Shown: positions 58,461 through 64,000 of the stretch, one piece after another
How the letters are laid out: each line of letters starts with the position of its first letter
Numbering within the stretch: position 1 is the first letter of the stretch
Assembly: GCA_002835545.1 (NCBI GenBank)
Contig: PIZK01000007.1
Coordinates: 48,501 to 112,500 of the forward strand
Origin: Alteromonadales bacterium alter-6D02
GTDB taxonomy: Bacteria > Pseudomonadota > Gammaproteobacteria > Enterobacterales > Psychrobiaceae
Length of the DNA: 64,000 nucleotides
Reading direction: 5' to 3'
Notes under the pieces: model-generated
Databases searched by the model: none
What the model saw: the letters and a program-made list of their open reading frames with translations, nothing else
Told to the model about the DNA's origin: nothing
Made by a program: the position numbers and the translations under genes

Positions 58461-60140
58461 ATGCTTTCACCACAATCTATACGCCTTTCTAGTGACGGTA
58501 TGGAAATGCTCATTACCGTAGAGCCCCAAAGCAATGCGATTAGAGCTGTGGAGATTTGCCAATTATTAAATCGTTCAGACTCATCTCAATTCTTTCAAGT
58601 TGAAGAGAATATTGCTTTAGCAGCAGATTTGATCAATAAGTGCACTAAAGAAGCGTCGCTACCAGAAGAACAGCAAACATGTGCTGAGCTCGGCACAGAA
58701 ATAATTGTCTCACAAAAGCGCCATGCGACACTCACCATAGAACTTTCAGCCGATGAAATGCAAGCTTATGCTGTGATCAATGCCCCTTATGGCGGCACCT
58801 ACATTGATTTCTCAGACTTGATGACAACTTTAACCCAATACAATATTGTGCAAGGTGTTAAAAATGACACGCTAGATGAGTTTTTAAATGCGTCTCATCA
58901 AGCCAATCCAGGAGATGTTACAAAGCACCATATAGCCTCTGGTACCCCCCCGATAAACGGTCAAGACTCAACCTTTGAAATGCTTGTTGAAACAATGGAG
59001 CAACGCAGTTTAAAGCCTCAAGCTAAATCTAACGGCAAAGTGGACATGAAAGAGTTAGGAGATATCCTAACGGTTAAAGAGGCAGCCCGTTTAATGCGTC
59101 GTCACCTACCTACCGAAGGGACGCCTGGCATTAACGTGTTAGGGGAGTCAATCGCACCACAACCAGGTGTTCTGCACGAGTTTTCTATCGGTGAAGGCAC
59201 TGAAGTTTCATCCACCGATGAAAACTTATTAATTGCAAACCGCGTGGGGATCCCACGTGCAATTGATAATGGCTTAGTTATTGATGACATTTTAACCGTT
59301 GATAATGTCGATGTTGGTTTCGGTAATATCAATTTTGAAGGCAGTGTTATGATCTCTGGCGATGTATGTGAAGGGCTAAAAGTGGTCTCTCAAGGTGACA
59401 TCACCGTAGGGGGGTCTGTTAACTCCGCGACACTAGAAGCCAAAGGTAATATTACTGTACAACACGGTATTAGTGGCCATAAATCAAAAGTTAAAGGGCA
59501 ATATACTTGCAATATTACAGCAGGTGGAAATATCCACGCGCAATATATTCAATATGGAAAAATCGAAGCTGGCGGCAATTTAAATGTACAAACACAAATG
59601 CTGCATTCCAATGCCACCGTGACTGGTAGCGTGACTGTCTGTAATAAAGCGCAAAATAAAGGGACTCTTTTTGGCGGAGTCATTCAAGCCGGCACCGCAA
59701 TTTCTGCGGTCGAAATTGGTGGTAACTCTGGTAGTAAAACCCTACTATCAATTCGCGGACCTTTTAATACTATTCGCGGACAAAAAAATGAACTGAATAA
59801 AGATCTTCATACCGAATACGAATTATTAAAACAATTAATAGAAGCCTACGATAAGCTTGCTGAACTAAATTGTGAAAAAGAGCATAAAAAGCTCTTAAGT
59901 CAATTGAAGAAAAATGTTGACCAAAAAGTTGTCACGATTATTCAGCTTCAAAATGCCATCAGTCATCTCGATGAGCAGCTCGATTTAAGATTAACTCAAG
60001 CAAGTATTCTATCAAGTAAAACGCTTCATGAAGGTGTACAACTTAATATTGATAAACTGCACTTGACGACGTATAAAAATTATTCGAGTAGTAAAACACA
60101 AATTAAAGATGGGGAAATACAGCTCGGCCCCCTTTCCTAA
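58461..60140 (+). CDS. FapA/DUF342 family protein
   Basis: A 559-aa cytoplasmic protein. The N-terminal part is not recognised. The central region (about residues 160-390) is the DUF342 domain, with LPTEGTPGINVLGE, VLHEFSIGEGTEVS, followed by a right-handed beta-helix (INFEGSVMISGDVCEGLKVV, GDITVGGSVN). A coiled coil (about 440-525) follows. Members include FapA of Vibrio vulnificus, linked to glucose signalling and flagellar placement. No flagellar genes lie nearby, so its role here is open. It appears monocistronic. Confidence 0.85.
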   Translation: MLSPQSIRLSSDGMEMLITVEPQSNAIRAVEICQLLNRSDSSQFFQVEENIALAADLINKCTKEASLPEEQQTCAELGTEIIVSQKRHATLTIELSADEMQAYAVINAPYGGTYIDFSDLMTTLTQYNIVQGVKNDTLDEFLNASHQANPGDVTKHHIASGTPPINGQDSTFEMLVETMEQRSLKPQAKSNGKVDMKELGDILTVKEAARLMRRHLPTEGTPGINVLGESIAPQPGVLHEFSIGEGTEVSSTDENLLIANRVGIPRAIDNGLVIDDILTVDNVDVGFGNINFEGSVMISGDVCEGLKVVSQGDITVGGSVNSATLEAKGNITVQHGISGHKSKVKGQYTCNITAGGNIHAQYIQYGKIEAGGNLNVQTQMLHSNATVTGSVTVCNKAQNKGTLFGGVIQAGTAISAVEIGGNSGSKTLLSIRGPFNTIRGQKNELNKDLHTEYELLKQLIEAYDKLAELNCEKEHKKLLSQLKKNVDQKVVTIIQLQNAISHLDEQLDLRLTQASILSSKTLHEGVQLNIDKLHLTTYKNYSSSKTQIKDGEIQLGPLS

Positions 60141-60411
60141 TATTGATAAAGTCAAAAAAATTTAGCTAGTTATTTCCCTTTATAGCTAGCGATAACAGTG
60201 TTTTCTGCCTAACACACACCCTTCTTCCTTAAGCCTAATAGTGGATTAAGCCCACTTTATTCCCTGCCCCTCTTCACTAGAATAAGTTTATCCAATGCCG
60301 TTAATTAAGCGAATAAACTGTTGACGAGAATAAACGCAGCTATCACTCGTTTAGCCCGTGAACAATAATCTGGTTAATAACAACATTGCTTCAAGTATCC
60401 TGATACTTGCC

Positions 60412-60472
60412 ATTGCTTTAGATTGCTTTAGATTGCTTTAGATTGCTTTAGATTGCTTTAGATTGCTTTAGA
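60412..60472. repeat. 10-bp tandem repeat (GATTGCTTTA)n, 6 copies
   Basis: Six uninterrupted copies of ATTGCTTTAG/GATTGCTTTA, identical except for the first base of the first copy. No ORF crosses it. Length polymorphism between strains would be expected. Confidence 0.95.
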
Positions 60473-60489
60473 GCAGACCATGAAGGGTT

Positions 60490-60708
60490 ATGCCAATCCT
60501 ATTAATTAAGAGATCAATTTTGTAACGAGAATAAACAGATTAGCGCACAGACTCTAGATTCCAACCAGAACCTACGTGCCACCATCCATATCGGCAAGGT
60601 ATTTATTGGTGTATGTAACTATCTATATTGGCAGTAAATAATAAAGCTATTATTGGTTTATATTGCGGAAAGTGATCAGGTAATTAGGTGAATTGGTATT
60701 AGTTATTT
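60490..60708. repeat. Diverged MITE-like interspersed repeat, copy B
   Basis: Begins TTATGCCAATCCTATTAATT and ends GTGAATTGGTATTAGTT, giving short terminal inverted repeats (TGCCAAT versus ATTGGTA). Internal blocks match the copy at 40888-41155. About 220 bp, no coding capacity. Confidence 0.7.
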
Positions 60709-60884
60709 GAATTTTATATTTTTGGTAGTGTTAAGCAAAAAACTAATAAATCGTTTTATACATTCAGACATTTTCGTTTCATGAATAACAATATGAAAAT
60801 AGTAGAAGAGTTGTCTATAAAATTATGAATTAAATTATAAGATATTGCTTTCTGGAACTTCTGCCGATTGACAGAAGAAAAAGT

Positions 60885-60960
60885 TGGCGTCCCCTAGGGG
60901 TTTCGAACCCCTGTTACCGCCGTGAAAGGGCGGTGTCCTAGGCCACTAGACGAAGGGGAC
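60885..60960 (-). tRNA. tRNA-Glu(TTC), copy 6 in transcription order
   Basis: A 76-nt tRNA with encoded CCA. The minus-strand sequence starts GTCCCCTTCGTCTAGTGG; the anticodon loop CTTTCAC carries TTC. Acceptor stem GTCCCCT/AGGGGAC is intact. Confidence 0.97.
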
Positions 60961-60987
60961 CCTGGACTTTTTGATTATCTGCAATGT

Positions 60988-61063
60988 TGGCGTCCCCTAG
61001 GGGTTTCGAACCCCTGTTACCGCCGTGAAAGGGCGGTGTCCTAGGCCACTAGACGAAGGGGAC
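60988..61063 (-). tRNA. tRNA-Glu(TTC), copy 5
   Basis: Identical in all 76 nt to the other array members, with CCA encoded and anticodon TTC. Confidence 0.97.
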
Positions 61064-61106
61064 ACACTGATTGCATTGATAATGCGTTTGCTATTTTAAG
61101 TAAAGT

Positions 61107-61182
61107 TGGCGTCCCCTAGGGGTTTCGAACCCCTGTTACCGCCGTGAAAGGGCGGTGTCCTAGGCCACTAGACGAAGGGGAC
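61107..61182 (-). tRNA. tRNA-Glu(TTC), copy 4
   Basis: Same 76-nt sequence with TTC anticodon; the spacers on both sides are unrelated to those of the other copies. Confidence 0.97.
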
Positions 61183-61224
61183 ACAGCGTTTACTTTAAAA
61201 GCAAAATGTCATTTGTATTATTAT

Positions 61225-61300
61225 TGGCGTCCCCTAGGGGTTTCGAACCCCTGTTACCGCCGTGAAAGGGCGGTGTCCTAGGCCACTAGACGAAGGGGAC
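61225..61300 (-). tRNA. tRNA-Glu(TTC), copy 3
   Basis: Same 76-nt sequence with TTC anticodon and encoded CCA. Confidence 0.97.
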
Positions 61301-61349
61301 ACACTGCGTTTACCTAAGTAAACATAATACTTTTGATGTTAGAAGAAGA

Positions 61350-61425
61350 TGGCGTCCCCTAGGGGTTTCGAACCCCTGTTACCGCCGTGAAAGGGCGGTG
61401 TCCTAGGCCACTAGACGAAGGGGAC
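61350..61425 (-). tRNA. tRNA-Glu(TTC), copy 2
   Basis: Same 76-nt sequence with TTC anticodon and encoded CCA. Confidence 0.97.
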
Positions 61426-61457
61426 ACAGTCAATTTCTTACATCGTTTTTACTAAGT

Positions 61458-61533
61458 TGGCGTCCCCTAGGGGTTTCGAACCCCTGTTACCGCCGTGAAA
61501 GGGCGGTGTCCTAGGCCACTAGACGAAGGGGAC
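61458..61533 (-). tRNA. tRNA-Glu(TTC), copy 1
   Basis: First tRNA-Glu after tRNA-Ala in transcription order; same 76-nt sequence with TTC anticodon. Confidence 0.97.
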
Positions 61534-61558
61534 ACACTATTAGTAAATAATCAGTTTC

Positions 61559-61634
61559 TGGTGGAGCTATGCGGGATCGAACCGCAGACCTCTTCGCTGC
61601 CAGCGAAGCGCTCTCCCAGCTGAGCTATAGCCCC
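61559..61634 (-). tRNA. tRNA-Ala(GGC)
   Basis: The minus-strand sequence starts GGGGCTATAGCTCAGCTGGG, has the anticodon stem CTTCG/CGAAG around CTGGCAG (anticodon GGC) and an encoded CCA. It is the first gene of the tRNA operon, 25 nt before the first tRNA-Glu. Confidence 0.97.
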
Positions 61635-61685
61635 TCAACCGATTATATTGCTTAGGAAGATGACTCCTCCTTGACAACGAGGCGC

Positions 61686-61714
61686 ATTCTAAGCACCCCT
61701 GAGGAAAGAGTCAA
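61686..61714 (-). promoter_or_regulatory. Promoter of the tRNA-Ala-Glu operon
   Basis: TTGACT (61709-61714) and TAGAAT (61686-61691) with 17-nt spacing and a GC-rich discriminator GCGCC, typical of stringently controlled stable-RNA promoters. It lies within 10-40 nt after the gltX stop codon. Confidence 0.85.
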
Positions 61715-61722
61715 CCCATTTT

Positions 61723-63132
61723 TTAAGAATTAATTCTGGCCGCTATAAATTTAACCGCTTCGCCGATTCTTTGAACGCTTCGAGCCTTTCCAATCAGTTT
61801 TAAGGTCAAATCTAGTGATGGCGACTGCCCTGCCCCTGTAACAGCAACGCGTAAAGGCATACCAACCTTACCCATACCCACTTCTAATTCAGATGCTGTA
61901 TCTTCGATACACTGTTGTAACTGCTCTAATGACCAGTCATCTAACGCTTCTAATTTAGCGGCCACAAGCTGAAGTGGTTCCATAGCTACGCCACGTAAAT
62001 GCTTTTTAGCTGCTGCGGCATCAAACTCTTCAAAGTCATGGTAATAACAGGTACTGGCTGTTGCTAACTCTTTTAAGGTATTAACACGCTCACCTAGTGC
62101 AGTAACTATCTCAGTTAATGCAGGTCCATTTGAAGTATCAATGTTCTGATCAGTCATATGCCATGCTAAATGTTTAGCTACATATTCAGGATCCATTGTT
62201 TTGATATAATGATTGTTTAGCCATAGTAGTTTTTCTGTATTAAAACCAGAAGCAGCTTTATTGATTGCATCTAGTGTAAATAACTCTTTCATCTCATCAA
62301 CAGAAAACACTTCTTGATCACCATGTGACCAACCTAACCTGACTAGGTAGTTAAGTAAAGCTTCAGGTAAATAACCATCATCACGGTATTGCATTACACC
62401 AACTGCACCATGACGCTTAGATAATTTCTTACCATCGTCACCTAAAATCATTGATACATGTGCATATTCAGGAATTGGCGCATCTAATGCCTTTAGAATA
62501 TTGATTTGACGTGGTGTGTTATTGATATGATCTTCACCACGTACAACGTGAGTAATGCCCATATCCCAATCATCAACAACCACACAAAAGTTATAAGTGG
62601 GGCTACCATCAGTACGTTGAATAATTAAATCATCTAACTCGCTATTTGCAACGGTGATAGTATCGCGAACATGATCATCAAAAGTCACTTCGCCCTCTAA
62701 AGGGTTTTTGAAGCGTATCACATGAGGGACATCGGTCGGCTGTTCTGCTAAATCACGGCAACGACCATCATAACGAGGCTTTTCGCCGTTGGCCATTTGC
62801 TCTTCGCGCATAGCGTCAAGGCGCTCGCTCGGACAATAACAACGATAAGCCTTTTCTTGTTCTAATAATTGAGCAATTAGTTCTTTGTAACGATCAAATC
62901 GTTTTGTTTGATAATAAGGACCTTCGTTCCATTCAAGGCCTAACCACTCCATTCCTTCCATAATGGCATCGATTGCTTCTTGAGTTGAGCGTTCAATATC
63001 AGTGTCTTCAATACGAAGTACAAATTCACCACCAAGTTTCTGGGCAACTAACCAAGAATAAAGCGCGGTACGTGCGCCACCAACATGCAAATAACCAGTG
63101 GGGCTAGGTGCAAAACGTGTTTTGATTGTCAT
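61723..63132 (-). CDS. gltX: Glutamate-tRNA ligase
   Basis: Class I synthetase that charges tRNA-Glu. The start at 63132 gives [18 protein letters not shown] (HVGG in place of HIGH), matching the E. coli N-terminus, and AAGG lies about 11 nt upstream; a frame opening 12 codons earlier is not needed. The 469-aa protein has zinc ligands in CYCPSERL and DGRCRD, and [12 protein letters not shown] (KMSKS equivalent, about residue 240). A tRNA operon with six copies of its substrate tRNA starts directly downstream on the same strand. Confidence 0.97.
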   Translation of the reverse strand: MTIKTRFAPSPTGYLHVGGARTALYSWLVAQKLGGEFVLRIEDTDIERSTQEAIDAIMEGMEWLGLEWNEGPYYQTKRFDRYKELIAQLLEQEKAYRCYCPSERLDAMREEQMANGEKPRYDGRCRDLAEQPTDVPHVIRFKNPLEGEVTFDDHVRDTITVANSELDDLIIQRTDGSPTYNFCVVVDDWDMGITHVVRGEDHINNTPRQINILKALDAPIPEYAHVSMILGDDGKKLSKRHGAVGVMQYRDDGYLPEALLNYLVRLGWSHGDQEVFSVDEMKELFTLDAINKAASGFNTEKLLWLNNHYIKTMDPEYVAKHLAWHMTDQNIDTSNGPALTEIVTALGERVNTLKELATASTCYYHDFEEFDAAAAKKHLRGVAMEPLQLVAAKLEALDDWSLEQLQQCIEDTASELEVGMGKVGMPLRVAVTGAGQSPSLDLTLKLIGKARSVQRIGEAVKFIAARINS

Positions 63133-63493
63133 AATCAATATTAACCTTATAAAAACAAACCAAATCAATGGTCGAAGTAGAAATGCTATTTAGACCTAAA
63201 AATATAAGTAGCAAAAATATAACTGAGCATTTTAACAAGATGCACAGTAACTACAATCAAGATCATTAACTATCTTGTAATAGACTGCATGACATCAAAC
63301 TATCTTTTAGTGATTTGTCATATAAAGGCAGAACAAATCTGCTTACTAGCTGCGTACACCTAAAATTCAATCAAATTGGTTTAAAAGCCACCGCTTAAAA
63401 GTAATATTAAAAAAAACCGTTGACTCTAAAGTGAGTCTCTCTATAATACGCTCCCGAAACAACGAGATGTTTATCTTATTTGTTTTTAACCCT
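63133..63493. other. Divergent gltX/tRNA-Val intergenic region
   Basis: 361 bp holding the gltX upstream region and the tRNA-Val promoter at its end. No ORF or other clear element is seen. Confidence 0.6.
63420..63447 (+). promoter_or_regulatory. Promoter of the tRNA-Val array
   Basis: TTGACT (63420-63425), 16-nt spacer, TATAAT (63442-63447), followed by discriminator ACGCTCCCG. It is close to consensus and typical of stable-RNA promoters. Confidence 0.9.
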
Positions 63494-63569
63494 GGACGAT
63501 TAGCTCAGTTGGGAGAGCATCGCCCTTACAAGGCGAGGGTCACTGGTTCGAGCCCAGTATCGTCCACCA
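63494..63569 (+). tRNA. tRNA-Val(TAC), copy 1
   Basis: GGACGATTAGCTCAGTTGGG start, anticodon loop CTTACAA (TAC), acceptor GGACGAT/ATCGTCC and encoded ACCA. Confidence 0.97.
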
Positions 63570-63605
63570 TTCTTACTCCAAGAATTAAAACTAGGATACC
63601 ACTGA

Positions 63606-63681
63606 GGACGATTAGCTCAGTTGGGAGAGCATCGCCCTTACAAGGCGAGGGTCACTGGTTCGAGCCCAGTATCGTCCACCA
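63606..63681 (+). tRNA. tRNA-Val(TAC), copy 2
   Basis: Identical to copy 1. The following spacers are nearly identical as well, so unit length is about 113 bp. Confidence 0.97.
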
Positions 63682-63718
63682 TTCTTTACTCCAAGAATTA
63701 AAACTAGGATACCACTGA

Positions 63719-63794
63719 GGACGATTAGCTCAGTTGGGAGAGCATCGCCCTTACAAGGCGAGGGTCACTGGTTCGAGCCCAGTATCGTCCACCA
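63719..63794 (+). tRNA. tRNA-Val(TAC), copy 3
   Basis: Identical tRNA, 113 bp after copy 2. Confidence 0.97.
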
Positions 63795-63831
63795 TTCTTT
63801 ACTCCAGGAATTAAAACTAGGACACCACTGA

Positions 63832-63907
63832 GGACGATTAGCTCAGTTGGGAGAGCATCGCCCTTACAAGGCGAGGGTCACTGGTTCGAGCCCAGTATCG
63901 TCCACCA
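63832..63907 (+). tRNA. tRNA-Val(TAC), copy 4
   Basis: Identical tRNA, 113 bp after copy 3; its upstream spacer differs by single bases. Confidence 0.97.
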
Positions 63908-63944
63908 TTCTTTACTCCAGGAATTAAAACTAGGATACCACTGA

Positions 63945-64000
63945 GGACGATTAGCTCAGTTGGGAGAGCATCGCCCTTACAAGGCGAGGGTCACTGGTTC
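63945..64000 (+). tRNA. tRNA-Val(TAC), copy 5 (truncated by the window edge)
   Basis: The first 56 nt of the same tRNA are visible, including anticodon TAC; about 20 nt lie beyond the window. Confidence 0.95.

Larger units (their letters stand above)
60141..60884. other. Repeat-rich, gene-free region before the tRNA-Glu array
   Basis: 744 bp with no gene. It contains a short diverged MITE-like fragment near 60293-60350, an 8-bp inverted repeat CAAGTATC/GATACTTG (60392-60399 with 60402-60409), six tandem copies of a 10-bp unit (60412-60472) and a fuller MITE-like copy (60490-60708). The last 170 bp are plain A+T-rich DNA with a CTTCTG/CAGAAG hairpin at 60858-60877. Confidence 0.75.

Noticed and set aside
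60858..60877. CTTCTG/CAGAAG hairpin as the terminator of the tRNA-Glu operon
   Set aside because: On the minus strand the T-run precedes the stem instead of following it, so it is not a typical intrinsic terminator.
60885..61533. Regularly spaced identical 76-nt repeats, CRISPR-like at first sight
   Set aside because: Each repeat folds as tRNA-Glu with an encoded CCA; spacer lengths are irregular and no cas genes exist.
63431..63718. 95-codon open frame across two tRNA-Val genes
   Set aside because: It is a translation of tRNA sequence (the classical tRNA artefact) and lies over tRNA genes and their promoter.

Overview
The window is a chromosomal stretch of a low-GC marine gammaproteobacterium, most likely an Alteromonadales member related to Colwellia or Thalassotalea. 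This rests on E. coli-like proteins and gene order, A+T-rich intergenic DNA, Alteromonadales-type interspersed repeats and multi-copy tRNA arrays. No 16S rRNA is present, so the assignment is an inference. Nearly all the DNA is core genome: I see no prophage, integrase, transposase, CRISPR array or restriction system.

Layout. Positions 1-9460 hold the fatty-acid/ribosome block fabH-plsX-rpmF-yceD (minus), divergent yceF (plus), a 151-bp tandem repeat with REP hairpins, an HAD phosphatase overlapping rluC, and rne with a leader of about 0.9 kb. Positions 9460-17300 are the most accessory part: a low-molecular-weight tyrosine phosphatase, a Shewanella-like metallophosphatase, two small lipoproteins, an HAD hydrolase, a nitronate monooxygenase, an S9 peptidase and a small membrane protein. 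Positions 17300-24900 carry oxidative and stress functions (peroxiredoxin, grxD, sodB), the prkA-yeaH-spoVR stress operon, and fadR. Positions 25200-31400 carry nhaB, dsbB, ycgN, a lytic transglycosylase, ycgL and minCDE.

Positions 31400-40800 form a long minus-strand series: rnd, fadD, an alpha/beta hydrolase, an M50-type membrane protease, an unknown 122-aa protein, tsaB, yoaA and glnS. Positions 41200-51800 hold an OmpA-like porin, an ElyC/YdcF-type protein, aspC, a CadC/ToxR-like membrane regulator with a TPR-like tail, ppsA divergent from its regulator ppsR, and a DAHP synthase. Phosphoenolpyruvate made by PpsA feeds the DAHP synthase. Positions 51800-60140 hold ybgI, the translation operon thrS-infC-rpmI-rplT, deaD and a FapA (DUF342) protein. 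The right end has repeat-rich DNA, a tRNA-Ala plus six tRNA-Glu operon directly behind gltX, and an array of at least five tRNA-Val genes running off the edge.

The most interesting signals are regulatory or repeat-based. The thrS leader contains two hairpins whose 7-nt loops place Thr anticodons (CGU and GGU) exactly at tRNA positions 34-36. One REP element supplies the last codons and stop of the tyrosine phosphatase gene. infC starts at ATT. yceD appears to be transcribed with almost no leader. Diverged copies of a MITE-like repeat sit next to glnS and the tRNA genes. I did not find a convincing new multi-gene system. The closest candidates are the unknown 122-aa protein and M50 protease pair behind tsaB, and the membrane-bound winged-helix/TPR regulator near 46 kb.
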